Below are positions 1 through 10,299 of a DNA stretch of 64,000 bases, piece by piece; the first letter of the stretch is position 1, and each line of letters opens with the position of its first letter. The position numbers and the translations under genes are program-made. Origin of the DNA: Prorocentrum cordatum (lineage: Eukaryota; Sar; Dinophyceae; Prorocentrales; Prorocentraceae); NCBI GenBank assembly GCA_963575745.1, contig CAUYUJ010014617.1:52501-116500 (forward strand). The letters run 5' to 3'. Under the pieces are notes generated by a model. The model worked only from the letters and a program-made list of their open reading frames with translations, was not told the DNA's origin and did no database searches.

Positions 1-367
1 AAGGCGACATGATCGATGGAACCGGGGCGATCCAAACAATTTGAGTGCGACCTGGTCCGTCGAGGCCGGGGCGTGGACGCTGCCGCCAGTGGAACAGGAG
101 GGAGGGAGGGGAAGAGGTCGGGAGAGGATCTACGAGAAGGGAGAGGGGAGAAGAGGGTCGCGGCAGGGATCGATGATCGAAAGAGTGAGGAACAGAAGCA
201 TCGAGGGGGGGCATCGAGGATCGTGAGAGAAGGTCGAGGATCGGACCAAGGATCGAGGATCGGATGGGAGGAGAGGATCGGCGGACGAAAGACAGGGATC
301 GCAAGGGGGGGAGGAGGTGAGCGAGTCAGCCCCACGAAGCTTTCCTGGGCGCCTCCCGGCGCCAGAG
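1..367. other. GA-rich low-complexity DNA, no gene seen
   Basis: Purine-rich sequence with irregular GAGG and GATCG motifs. All frames are open only because stop codons are rare at this composition. No homologous protein is recognisable. Confidence 0.5.
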
Positions 368-532
368 CAAGGGCTCCTAACTTCGCGCTTCGCGCTGCGC
401 GAAGCGCGAACAACTTCGCGCTCTCGCGCTGCCCCCAAAGGGAAGAAGAGGAGGACGAGGAGGAGGGGGAGGAGGAATGAGGCCCGCGAAGCGCGAAGCG
501 CGACTAACCTCGCGCCCTCGTGGGAGCCCTTG
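368..532. repeat. Inverted-repeat element with internal (GGA)n
   Basis: The left end reads CAAGGGCTCC followed by CTTCGCGCTTCGCGC. The right end is the reverse complement of the same two blocks. A GGA-type microsatellite (about 440-478) lies between the arms. The left arm also folds on itself (TTCGCGCTTCGCG against CGCGAAGCGCGAA). This looks like a small foldback element carrying a microsatellite. Confidence 0.55.
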
Positions 533-593
533 ACTCAAATCCTGAGACCCAACGCCGCGACCACGACGGCTGCCCCTCTCTGCGGCAACTGCA

Positions 594-732
594 CGGCTCC
601 AGGATTGGAACCGGAGCGGGAACCCGTAAAAGAACGGCGACAAAACCGGTAACAAAACGGCGTCGGAACCGGCCACAAAAACGGCAAAAGACGGAACCGG
701 TAAAAAAACGGCCCTGTCCCTTCCAGGGCCCA
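594..732. mobile_element. MITE-like element, AAACGG family, 5'-truncated copy
   Basis: A run of AAACGG/AACCGG motifs ends in TCCAGGGCCCAC. A longer copy with both terminal inverted repeats lies at 50303-50507. This copy shares the block starting GGCTCCAGGATTG and the right end, but no left terminus is visible. Confidence 0.6.
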
Positions 733-796
733 CTAAGTTAAGGGGGGACGTGCCCGACTTGACCTCACGCTGCCCCCGGCGGAGGGGGAGCACTGG

Positions 797-920
797 CCAT
801 CGCTCGGACGTCCATTCCCTGTGTTTTTTTCGGTTTCGTGCGTGGCTTTTTCGCCAAATGATCAAGGATGCTCCTCGGTGGTCCTCGCCGAAGGAAAAAT
901 GCACACGTCCGAGCGATGCC
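797..920. mobile_element. MITE-like element, CATCGCTCGGACGT family, copy 1
   Basis: About 124 bp with terminal inverted repeats CCATCGCTCGGACGT and its reverse complement. The interior is T-rich (TTTTTTTCGG). A very similar copy in the same orientation lies at 59582-59705; the two differ at only a few positions. No coding capacity. Confidence 0.75.
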
Positions 921-1050
921 AGGAGCAGCAGACAGAGGGATCTTCGCCGCGCGAGCGCGCGCGCGGCGGTGCCCTGGCCCTGCCGGCGGAGCGGCCGGCG
1001 CGCACGCCTGCAGCACAGCCTACCCTCGGCACCCGGATGCTGGTCTGTGC

Positions 1051-1270
1051 AACTCCTCCTCCTCCTCCTCCTCCTCCTCCTCCTCCTCCTCCTCCTCCTC
1101 CTCCTCCTCCTCCTCCGCCTCCGCCTCCGCCTCCGCCTCCGCCTCCTCCTCCTCCGCCTCCGCCTCCGCCTCCTCCTCCTCCTCCTCCTCCTCCTCCTCC
1201 GCCTCCTCCGCCTCCGCCTCCGCCTCCTCCGCCTCCGCCTCCGCCTCCGCCTCCGCCTCCGCCTCCGCCC
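1051..1270. repeat. Compound (CCT)n/(CCG)n microsatellite
   Basis: Imperfect array of CCT and CCG triplets. It yields spurious poly-Pro, poly-Ser or poly-Gly frames in every reading direction and is not a gene. Confidence 0.95.
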
Positions 1271-1528
1271 ATCGGCAGCGAGCGCGGGGGGGGGGGGCGG
1301 GAAGGAGGAGGTCTTCCCAGAAGGCGGCGGGACTTTTCTCCGAAGTCCTCGCGCCGTCCGAGACGTTCGCGCTGCGCCTTCGGGGAGGGCTTGGAGAACA
1401 CTTCTCGGAGGAGGCCGGGGAAACTCCGAACTTCCTGTGAGGGCCTTCTAATCGATTCCCCTCCTCGCCCGCCGCCGATCCCAGTCCAGGTGCACAAACC
1501 GCGACGCTAGGATCTCGGGGAGCTTCGG
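1271..1528. other. Spacer, nothing recognised
   Basis: GC-rich unique sequence between the microsatellite and the next inverted-repeat element. No coding or RNA signature is visible. Confidence 0.4.
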
Positions 1529-3802
1529 TTAGGTCGGGCCTGTCCCCCAACAGGGGGAAGTTGGATGAACAACCAAACATACAACACAAATACCCCAAAA
1601 TAATCACAAATACTCGAAACATCGTCCCCAGACTATTTTTCCCAACCCTCCGTGGTTGGGTATTCGTTTTGAATTGAACACAGCGGTCGCGTCTCCTCCT
1701 CCGGTCTCCCGCCTCCTCTCGCATCCTGCCCTCTCTTCGCCGTTGCTGTGGGGCTGCGATCTGCGAAACTGTCGCCACTTTCGAGGGCTGCTGGTGGGTC
1801 CAGCGGGGTGAGGCACCGCGCAGATCTGAGCGGGACCTCGCCGTCCCTGGGGGACTGCGACCTGCGAAACTGTCGCCACTTTCGAGGGCTGCTGGTGGGT
1901 CCAGCGGAGTGAGGCGCCGCGCAGATCTGAGCGGGAACTCGCCGTCCCTGAGGAGCTGCGATCTGCGAAACTGTCGCCACTTTCGAGAGCTGCTGGTGGG
2001 TCCAGCGGAGTGAGGCACCGCGCAGATCTGAGCGGGACCTCGCCGTCCCTGGGGGACTGCGATATGCAAGACTGTCGCCACTTTCGACGGCTGCTGGTGG
2101 GTCCAGCGGAGTGAGGCACCGCGCAGATCTGAGCGGGACCTCGCCGTCCCTGGGGGACTGCGATCTGCGAAATCGTCGCCACTTTTCGAGGGCTGCTGGT
2201 GGGTCCAGCGGAGTGAGGCACCGGGCACCGAGCAGATCTGAGCGGGACCTCGCCGTCCCTGGGGGGCTGCGATCTGCGAAACCTGCTGGTGGGTCCAGCG
2301 GAGTGAGGCACCGCGCAGATCTGAGCGGGACCTCGCCGTCACTGGGGGGCTGCGATCTGCAAAACAGTCGCCACTTTCGAGGGTTGCTGGTGGGTCCAGC
2401 GGGGTGAGGCACCGCGCAGATCTGAGCGGGACCTCGCCGTCCCTGGGGGGCTGCGATCTGCAAAACTGTCGCCACTTTCGAGGGCTGCTGGTGGGTCCAG
2501 CGGAGTGATCTGAGGCACCGCGCAGACCTGAGCGGGACCTCGCCGTCACTCGGGGGCTGCGATCTGCGAAACTGTTGCCACATTCGAGGGCTGCTTGGGG
2601 GACCAGCGGGGTGAGGCACCGCGCAGATCTGAGCGGGACCTCGCCGTCCCTGGGGGGCTGCGATGTACGAAACAATCGCCTCTGTCCAGGGCTGCTGGTG
2701 GGTCCAGCGGAGTGAGGCAGTGAGGCACCGCGTAGATCTGAGCGGGACTTCCCCGTCCCTGGGGGGCTGCGATCTGCGAAACTGTCGCCACTTTCGAGGG
2801 CTGCTGGTGGGTTCAGCGGAGTGATCTGGGGCACCGCGCAGACCTGAGCGGGACCTTGCCGTCCTTGGGGGGCTGCGATCTGCGAAACTGTCGCCACTGT
2901 CGAGGGCTGCTAGTGAGTCCAGCGGAGTGAGGCAGTGAGGCACCGCGCAGATCTGAGCGGGACCTCCCCGTCCCTGGGGGGCTGCGATCTGCGAAACTGT
3001 CGCCACTTTCGAGGGCTGCTGGTGGGTCCAGCGGAGTGAGGCACCGCGCAGATCTGAACGGGACCTCGCCGTCCCTGGGGGGCTGCGATCTGCGAAACTG
3101 TCGCCACTTTCGAGGGCTGCTGGTGGGTCCAGCGGAGTGAAGCACAGCGCAGATCTAAGCGGGACCTCGCCGTCCCTGGGGGGCTGCGATCTGCGAAACT
3201 GTCTCCACTTTCGAGGGCTGTTTGGGGGGCCAGCATGGCGATCTGCGAAGCTGTCACCACTTTCGAGGGCTGCTGGTGGGTCCAGCGGAGTGAGGCACCG
3301 CGCAGACCTGAGCGGGACCTCGTCCCTGGGGGGCTGCGATCTGCGAAACTGTCGCCACATTCGAGGGCTGCTTGGGGGGCCAGCATGGCGATGTGCGAAG
3401 CTGTCACCACTTTCGAGGGCGTCCAGCGGAGTGAGACCGCGCAAATCTGAGCGGGAACTCGCCGTCCCTGGGGGGCTGCGATCTGCGAAACCGTCGCCAC
3501 TTTCGAGGGCTGCTGGTGGGTCCAGCGGAGTGAGGCACCGCGCAGATCTGAGAGGGACCTCGCCGTCCCTGCGGGGCTGCGATCTGCACCACGCAGATCT
3601 AAGCGGGACCTTGCAATCCTTGAAGAGCTGCGAGCCGCACGAATGCCGCTCGCAGAAATATATGAGCCCATGCCACTTCATCACTTCCGTATAAAGTCTC
3701 CTGAGCTACTCATGCCCCGCATTGCGCAGGGGTTGGGTACGTCGCCAGGGTAATTTCATTATCTTTGGATCTTCCACCTGTAGAGGGACAGGCCCGACTT
3801 AA
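1529..3802. mobile_element. GTCGGGCCTGTCC-family element enlarged by an internal satellite
   Basis: The left terminus TTAGGTCGGGCCTGTCCC and the right terminus GGGACAGGCCCGACTTAA form inverted repeats of the family also seen at 4333-4710, 11914-12074 and 22318-22458. The first about 110 bp of interior (GGATGAACAACC, then ATCGTCCCCAGAC) aligns with those copies. Unlike them, the middle is occupied by a 1.9-kb tandem array. The reading is a short MITE whose inside expanded or received a satellite. Confidence 0.65.
1745..3640. repeat. Satellite array, about 101-bp unit, about 19 copies
   Basis: The block CTGCGATCTGCGAAACTG recurs at 1754, 1855, 1956 and 2057 and onward about every 101 bp. Each unit also contains GGGCTGCTGGTGGGTCCAGC and GAGCGGGACCTCGCCGTCCC. 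Later units carry small indels and one shortened variant. A 101-bp period shifts frame at each repeat, so long open frames across it (up to about 680 codons on the minus strand) are artefacts. Confidence 0.93.
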
Positions 3803-4332
3803 CGCCAGAAGGGGGGGCCACGGCAGGGGTGGGCCAGCTCGGGGAGGGGAGCACATCGGCCTGGAAGCGCGGGCGGCGCGCGCAGGAAGGAGGGGTAGGG
3901 AGGCAGGGGGGAAAGGCTCCCCGGAAGGGGGCTGCGTCTTGGAGGGCGCTGGCCCTGCATCTGCTAACAAGGCCCGCGCCTTCTGAGAAGCAGCCTCCTT
4001 CTGAGAGGCCTCCCCCTCCCCCCCCTGCCCCGCCTCTGCGCTTGGCCGAAACATGGGCGATGCATCGCCGATGGATCGACGAGAGGCCCCCGACAGCGAG
4101 GTAGCAGGCAGAGGGCTCTCCGGAGCAAGCGGGGGAGCGAACGAGCAAGAAGGGGGCAGCAGGCCAAGGGATCTGCACTCGGGCGGGTGGTCACGGGGAG
4201 TGACCTGAGTGGGGGGGGAAGACCAAGGCCCCCAAGAAGGGCCCTCTGAGGCCCCCTTTGGAGCCAGCAGGGGGCACAAAGGGGCCCTCAAGGGCCCCTG
4301 GGGAGGCCCTGATCTTCACCCCCCATGTAGGT
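3803..4332. other. GC-rich spacer, no supported gene
   Basis: Pro/Ala-rich frames exist on the minus strand but show no domain or homology. A GGCCCC-rich foldback segment lies near 4225-4320. Confidence 0.4.
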
Positions 4333-4710
4333 TTAAGTCGGGCCTGTCCTCCTACAGAGGGGATTTTGGACGAAAAATGAAGAATAATCAGCACATACAC
4401 CAACATAGCAACAAAGATACTCAACACATCGACCCCGGACGATTTTTCGACTACTTTTGGATACTCCTCCTTTTGACCATTCCTCTGCGGGACGGGAAAA
4501 TGACCACAACCACTGCTTCTTGTTTGCGCCGCCTTCCAGCCGGGCGAAAAAGAAGCAGTGGTTGTGGTCATTTCCCTGGTGCCAAGCTCAACGAAAATGA
4601 CCACAACCACTGCTTTGTTTCTGCGGGCTGGAAGGCGGCAACAAAAGAAAAGCAGTGGCTGTGGTCGTTTTCACGCCCCGTATCCTCCTGTAGAGGGACA
4701 GGCCCGACTT
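4333..4710. mobile_element. GTCGGGCCTGTCC-family element with nested insertions
   Basis: Termini TTAAGTCGGGCCTGTCC and GGGACAGGCCCGACTT are inverted repeats. The left interior (GGGGATTTTGGACG, then ATCGACCCCGGACGATTTTT) matches the copies at 1529 and 11914. The right half holds two AAAATGACCACAACCACTGC foldback units described separately. Confidence 0.75.
4497..4671. mobile_element. Two tandem foldback units, TGACCACAACCACTGCTT family
   Basis: Units at about 4497-4573 and 4594-4671 each begin with AAAATGACCACAACCACTGC and end with its reverse complement. Their centres carry CGCCTTCCAGCC in one unit and its reverse complement in the other. They sit inside the larger element, so they inserted after it. 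Confidence 0.7.
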
Positions 4711-5134
4711 CAATGTAGGCCAACCCCCTGCACCACCCGCCCACGCCACGCAGGCGTGGCGCTGCCGTGCCCCGCTGGCGGCGGGGCCCGCGCGCCCGCT
4801 TCGGCCCCCGGCCCCCTCGGCGCCTGGCGCCCCTCCCGCCTGTCCAGCGCCCACGCCTCGCCTCCCGCCCCTATCATCCCTCCTCCTCCCCCTCCTCCTC
4901 CTCCACCTCCTCCTCCTCCTCCTCCTCCTCCTCCTCCCTTTTCCTCCTCCTCCTCCTCCTCCTCCTCCTCCTCCTCCTCCTCCTCCTCCCTTTTCCTCCT
5001 CACGTTTCCTCCTCCCATCCCTCCATCCGTCCTCCCAGGATGTCAAGTAGCTCTGCTCTTCTACATGCGAGCCCGCATCGGCGGGCAGCTCGGTCTGCAC
5101 AGCGTCTCAGCGTTGGGCACACCTCGGCACCCAT
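4711..5134. repeat. Spacer with (CCT)n arrays
   Basis: CCT-type microsatellites at about 4877-5030 (two blocks split by CCCTTTT), flanked by GC-rich unique sequence. No coding signature. Confidence 0.85.
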
Positions 5135-5338
5135 TGATGAGCCTGTTTTCCATCACCACCACCATAAGTTGGAGAGGGGAAGGAGGAGGAGGAGGAGGAG
5201 GAGGAGGAGGAGGAGGAGGAGCCCAGCGTACCAAGCCGTCTTTCCTAGGAGGAGGAGGAGGAGGAGGAGGAGGAGGAGGAGGAGGAGGACCCCACCCCCC
5301 CAACTTATGGTGGTGGTGGTGGAAAACACGCCCATCAC
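5135..5338. mobile_element. Inverted-repeat element with internal (GGA)n
   Basis: The left arm GATGAGCCTGTTTTCCATCA continues through CCACCACCATAAGTTGG. The right arm is its near-perfect reverse complement, giving arms of about 37 bp. Between them are two (GGA)n tracts separated by a short unique sequence. The microsatellite therefore lies inside the element. Confidence 0.75.
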
Positions 5339-6685
5339 CCGTCCCCGCGTGGGACTGTCTCGCGGATGTCCAGGTCCCGACTCCGGAGTCCCTCGGTCCT
5401 CCCCGAGATCCTGGCGTCGCAATCCTGCCACAACGGGCGAGTCTGCCCTGTTTCGGGCCCCGGGGTCCTCACGGATCGATCCGGCTCGACGAATGCTGCA
5501 GCAAGATCGGGTCCAAGGTTCCGGTCGAGCTCTTGCTGCGACACTGCATTTTGCTCATCCCGCCGGATCCCAGGCCTCTACGCCTCCGGAACTCGCCTCC
5601 TCCTGCTCCTCCTGCTCCTCCTCCTCCTCGTCCTCCTCGTCCTCCTCCTCCTCCTCCTCCTCCTCCTTTCTCCTCCTCCTCCTCCTCCTCCTTTCTCCTC
5701 CGTCCTCCAGAAAGCATTCGGCTTGAGTCTGTCGCGGGCGACTGGTTTGGAGGGGGGTCCTTGCACCACGACGGGGGGGCCGTGCACTTGGGTCGTCCAC
5801 TCCCTCTCAATAATGGAAAAGTGTCGCCCCTGACTCTGCCTTGATGAAGACAGTTGGCCGTCGTATCTCTCTCTCTCTCTCTCTTGGCGGCCTCCGTCCG
5901 AGTTGACGAAACCTCTCTACGGCCTCACTCCGAGTTGACGCACCCCCTTGACAGCCCCACTTCGAGTTGGCGAACCACCTTGACGGTCCCCAGTGTCGGC
6001 CTCCCTCCGAGTTGGCGAACCCCTTTCACGCCTCTCTGGGTCGAGTTGACAGTTGACGATTGCCTTCGGCTTGGTGAGCCCAAGGTGTGGGGCAGAGTTG
6101 ACGACTCCTCGTCACGGCGAAAGAGGTGGAATCGAACTGACGATCGCTCTCGTCTCCAATACCGGGACCGAGTTGACAACCTCCTGCGGGCGCTTCTCCA
6201 GACAGGCGCTGTCTCTCAGCCACTGGCCAAGCAACGCGGTTGGAACACCCCTCGTTGCCCTCCCCCCCAGGGCAATGTCGGGCGCTCGATGAGTTTAACT
6301 TCTAGCCGCGAGCCAGCATTGAACTTTTAGGGGCAGGGGACGTAGACAACTGGCGTCCACTTACCATTCCACGTCTGGGAAATTTTGCCCACAAGGCTCC
6401 ACAGGTTGGAGGCGCCTCTGGCCCTGTGCCGGACCTGCAGGGGCCTCTGGAGGCCACCCGTCTTAGTTGTCTCGGACTTTCTGCCCGAACCTCCGGGGAC
6501 GTCCAGCTGTCAAGATCAGGGGCGGCACTACAACTTACAACCGAAATCCTGCGTCGCCTGTTCTCCGTCGTCCTTACCCTTTCCCTCCTCCTCCTCCTCC
6601 TCCTCCTCCTCCTTCGGTTGACATCTCCCTCCTCCTCCTCCTCCTCCTCCTCCGTTTCCTGCCTCTCCCTGGTCAACCTACTAAC
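5339..6685. repeat. Microsatellites and GAGTTGACGAAC degenerate tandem repeat
   Basis: CCT arrays at about 5597-5703 and 6579-6655; a CT run at 5867-5884; and, at about 5895-6185, a loose repeat of CGAGTTGACGAACC/CTTGACGG with roughly 30-40-bp spacing. No protein or RNA gene is recognised in the rest. Confidence 0.6.
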
Positions 6686-8673
6686 CTAGTGCCCAGCACC
6701 GAATAATCTGTCTAGCAGCAACTTCACTCCATCTAGCAGGTCCGCGAGCAAGAGTGCCTCCTCTGGCAGGGTCTTTCGGAACTCTTTCAGCTGTTTCTCG
6801 TCCGTCCCGTTGAGCACGTACAAGCCACCGATCAAGGCGACCATCAACAACCTCTTCAACATCTGCAACTTCTTGTTGACGGGCTTCGCGGGTTTCTTCA
6901 ACACCCAGTGGGGCACCTTCCCTGCGGCCGTTATGCGGAACACTGAGCCGAAGAAGAAGGTCAGCACGGTGGACGTCAGAGCGACCACGTTGAATGGCAT
7001 GCTGAAGTCTGGCATGGGCACGAGGATCAACAACCCCTCGGTGAAGCGCAGCTGCCACTGCTCCTGACCAGCGGGGCCGAACCGCAGAATGTCCCCCGCG
7101 CCGACGCTGGCGTTCTGGCCCGACGCGCCCAGGGGCCCCGCCAGCTCCAGCCAGGCGGCGCTGCTCACGTCGAAGCCCTTCTCGCAGGCGTACGAGAACT
7201 CGCGGTTGCGGATGAAATCCTCAGACGAAGGAGGCAGAGCAATAAGCTTTAGGAACACCCAGCAAATTTCTTGGATCGGCGCTGGTCCCCCCGGCACCTC
7301 CAAGGGATCCGGCGCCGATCCAAGAAATCCGCGCGGGTCTCCGAATATCTGTGTGCTTCTGCTGGTGTTCCTCCTCGGATCCTTGAGCACGTCCAGGGTG
7401 ACGCTCACGGTGCCTCCCAGGGGGAGGCCAAGGGTCACCACCAAGGGTGCCGCCGCCTCCTCCAGGAAACGAGCCCCAGAACCCCCCATGAGATCCCCAA
7501 AGACGCCCCCTAAATGAACCTTGGCAATACGTAACCTCCTCGATCTTCGACCCCCCCACCCCTCTCGTCGACCTCCAGGAGACGGGGGTGACCCCCCCCA
7601 GACCCTCCGCGCTGCCCGAAGCCTCCCGGGGGTATGGTGGCTGTGAGGAACACCTCCGTGGGGACCGGGCTGCCCTCCGAGGGCACGAAGCGGAGGTCCA
7701 GGCGCCGCATCGCGGCCAGCCCGCGCAGGTGCTCGGGCTCGGACCCGGGCCGCTCGACGGTCACAAGAAACGTGTGCCAGAGGGGTCGGATGAAGAAGGG
7801 CAGCTGGTCCATGAACCTCGAAGGCGCCAACGAGACGCCACCGCCGATCCTGGCCAGGCTCGTCCCTGGTCTCTGGATCGGCTCACACGCCAGCCCTGCA
7901 CTCGCCGCCAGGAGGGCGTAGTCATGCGCTGTCTGTCCGCGGCGGCGGAAACGGTCTGTCGCGCGAACGCGAGGCTGGGGTCCAATCGCGCCCGATGCAC
8001 GCACAGGCGGGCGCGACACGCAGGCGAAGGCGACCGCAGAGGAAGGGAAGGACGGAGGATGAAGGAGGGAAGCCCTCCTGGCAGCCAGAAGCAGACACAT
8101 GCACTCCTGGACGGGGCCCAGCACTAGCCTGGCCAGGACCAGCGTTGGTGTCACGTTGGCGCCCTGGGAGCGCCGCACGCTGCGGGCAACCCCGTCCCCG
8201 CCGTCGGCCCCGTTGGCGAAGCGCAGCAGGTACCTGCCATGCGTGCGCTCGCTGCGGCCCTCTTGGCTGAGAACGTCGCGCATGACGCTCAACCCCTCCG
8301 ACCGCTCGCGGCGCGCGAGCACCCAGGGCGCTGGGCCGGCATCACCGCCGAGGAGAAGCTCGTCGGACCCATCGAGCTCGGAGAAGTCTCCCGCAGGAAA
8401 GACCAGGGTCGCTCCCCCGTCGGGCGTGTCGATCGCCTCCGCTGCCTTGCCCACGAAGCGGTCCCACGCCGCGTTCCCACGCCCGCCCGACACCCGCACC
8501 TGCGGGGCCACCAAAAGCGAGAAGCCCGTGCCCGTGCCCATCTGCCCCCGACCCACTCCAAGCCAACCCAAGGATAGGAGGAGGGGGGAGGCAAGAGAAC
8601 ACGAGAAGGAGGAGCAAGAGGGGGAGGAGGAGAAGAAGGAAGCGGAGCAAGCGAGGACGAAAAAGAAGAACAC

Positions 8674-8738
<65 letters not shown>

Positions 8739-9582
8739 GGAGGAGGAGGAGGAGGAGGAGGAGGAGGAGGATGAGGATGATGATGCTGATGGTGATGAGG
8801 AGGAGGAGGAGAAGGAGGAGGAGGAGGAGGAGGAAGTGCTTGACTCAACTGTTCACGGGGGTACCGCATTCTCATGGAAAAACGGTGAGGCCGGGGAGAG
8901 GGTCCCCCGAAAACGGCGAGGCAGCCAGGGATCCCTGGCAGACCCCGGGCCATGCTCTACGAAGCAATAATTACAGGAGGAGGAGAAGGAGGAGGAAGAA
9001 AAGACGAGGTCGAGGAGCAGGAAGAGGCGCCGAGGCACAAGGAGGAAGGAGAAGGTGGAAGAGAAGGAAGAGGGGGAGAAGGGGTAGGGCGAGGAGGACG
9101 ATGAGGAGGAGGAGGAGGATGAAGAGGAGGAGGACGAGGATGAAGATGATGATGATGATGATGATGATGAGGAGGAGGAGGAGGAGGAGGAGGAGGAGGA
9201 GGAGGAGGAGGAGGAAAACGACGAGGAGAAGGAGGAGGAGGGAGAGGAGGAGGAGAATGAGGCGGAAGAGGAGGAAGAGGAGGAGGAGGAGGAGGAGGAG
9301 GAGGAAAAGGCTGAGGAGGATGAGGACGAGGAGGAGGAGGAGGAGGAAGAACAGATGAGGATACGTAGTAAGGGGAGGCGGATGGCACGAACGCGTACGG
9401 CGGGACGCGCGCGCGTGCACGCTTCGGGTTGCCCAGGGCTCCAGCACGCGGGTGCTCGCGGCCGCGGGGCACTGGAGGAACTCGCGCTCGCCGGACCAGG
9501 CCGCGAGCCCCCGCCCGCTCTGCAGCGGCAGCACGACGTCGAGGGATGCGCGGAGCTGCACGTGCTGGCTGGACTCGCTGAC
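6686..9582 (-). CDS. PIGT: GPI transamidase component PIG-T, C-terminal half, five exons
   Basis: PIG-T (yeast Gpi16) is the large luminal subunit of the ER transamidase complex that attaches GPI anchors to proteins. Predicted exons in gene order are about 9424-9582, 8174-8541, 7623-7816, 7382-7413 and 6686-7246. The last carries the family hallmark: PMPDFSMPFNVVALTSTVL followed by a membrane segment. Other matching blocks are QLPFFIRPLWHTFLVTV, VFLTATIPPGG joined to TVSVTLDVLK, and FLQCPAAASTRVLEPW. After the usual membrane anchor there is an extra C-terminal extension with a second hydrophobic stretch (LLMVALIGGLYVL), ending GAGH at the stop codon at 6686. No frameshift is needed if the introns are removed. 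The exon at 9424 and the start of the next have uncertain edges. The earlier part of the gene lies upstream at 13.8 and 32 kb. Confidence 0.82.
7247..7381 (-). mobile_element. Predicted PIG-T intron made of a palindromic element (GA-AG)
   Basis: Removing 135 bp joins VTLDVLK to LIALPPSS in frame. The intron starts with GA just after CTCAAG and ends CCTAAAG. Near each end lie inverted copies of GGAACACC(C)AGC. Further in are ATTTCTTGGATCGGCGCTGG and its counterpart GGCGCCGATCCAAGAAATCC. The same core makes up the elements at 61201, 62691 and 63678. Confidence 0.65.
7414..7622 (-). other. Predicted PIG-T intron (GC-AG)
   Basis: Joining CCCCCGGGAG to GCACCGTGAGC gives the continuous peptide IPPGGTVSVTLDVLK. 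The donor is GC; the acceptor is GGGAG followed by G. The ends show only a weak inverted match around GGGTCACC. Confidence 0.6.
7817..8173 (-). mobile_element. Predicted PIG-T intron with terminal inverted repeats at the splice sites (GC-AG)
   Basis: A 357-bp intron. Its removal joins ARSVR to FMDQLPFF in frame. It begins GCGCTCCCAGGGCGCCAACG; the reverse complement of its 3' end begins CTCGAAGGCGCCAACGAG. The two arms stay similar for about 40 bp (including GTCCTGGCCAGGCT against ATCCTGGCCAGGCT). The element ends thus coincide with the intron ends, as expected of an introner. Confidence 0.65.
8560..9360. repeat. (GAT)n and (GGA)n arrays in a PIG-T intron
   Basis: ATG/GAT triplets at about 8675-8735 and GGA-type arrays at about 8736-8835 and 8970-9350, inside the intron between the exons at 9424-9582 and 8174-8541. 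Confidence 0.9.
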
Positions 9583-10299
9583 CTTCCGGGGGGGGGGGGA
9601 GGGGAGGCGTCAAGGGGGAGACGAGGGGCAGGAGGAGGAGGAGAAGGTGGAGGAGGAGGAGGAGGAGGAGGAGGAGGCGGAGGTGGAGGGGGAGGAGGAC
9701 GAGAAAAACCAGGACGGCGGAATGGCTGACCTGCCCTGGCCGAAGCGCGAGAGGAGTGGCCGGCCTCACCAGGACCGAGCTCCAGGGGCCCGAGGTACCC
9801 CCCCGAGGCGTGGTGGGTTGAGAGCAGCTCGGCTGCCCCGGGCCCAAGATAAGGAGGGGGAGGGAGGTGGAATACGACACAATGTGTGTTGGGACATGTT
9901 TCTGTTGACCTCCTAATATGCCCTCGTCGCCACGGCTGGACGCCATCCAAATGATGGTCAGAGCGCACTCCGGGAGAGGCCCGGGGGTCGAGGCCGGAGA
10001 AACTGAGGTCCAAGAGAAGGATGAGAAAGGATGAGAAGGATGATAAGGAGGAGAAACTGAGGTCCAAGAGAAGGATGATAAAGGATGAGAGAGCAGCAGA
10101 AGCAACAACGAGGCGCATATTCAGTTACAGAAGGGGGAGCTGCGACGGGGGGAGGAAAGATGTTGGAGGAACATGGGGAGGGGCAGCATCAGCAGGGCAA
10201 GCGGGAGCAGATCCCGTGCAACCGCAGATCTCCAAACCACGTAGAAGGAGGACCAGGAACCTCCTGCTTCCTCACCCTCCGGCTCCCTCATCCTCCTCC
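9583..10299. other. Intronic sequence, GGA array then unrecognised
   Basis: GGA-type repeats at about 9600-9715, then unique GC-rich sequence. AAACTGAGGTCCAAGAGAAG is duplicated near 10000-10080. Nothing coding is recognised. Confidence 0.5.

Noticed and set aside
1020-3684. Long open frames (up to about 680 codons, minus strand) and several on the plus strand
   Set aside because: They run through a 101-bp tandem satellite and a triplet repeat; the frame shifts with each unit and several frames are open at once.
8853-10118. 421- and 383-codon minus-strand frames rich in Ser or Pro
   Set aside because: Mostly (GGA)n arrays in intronic DNA. Only the short PIG-T exon at 9424-9582, in a different frame, has homology.
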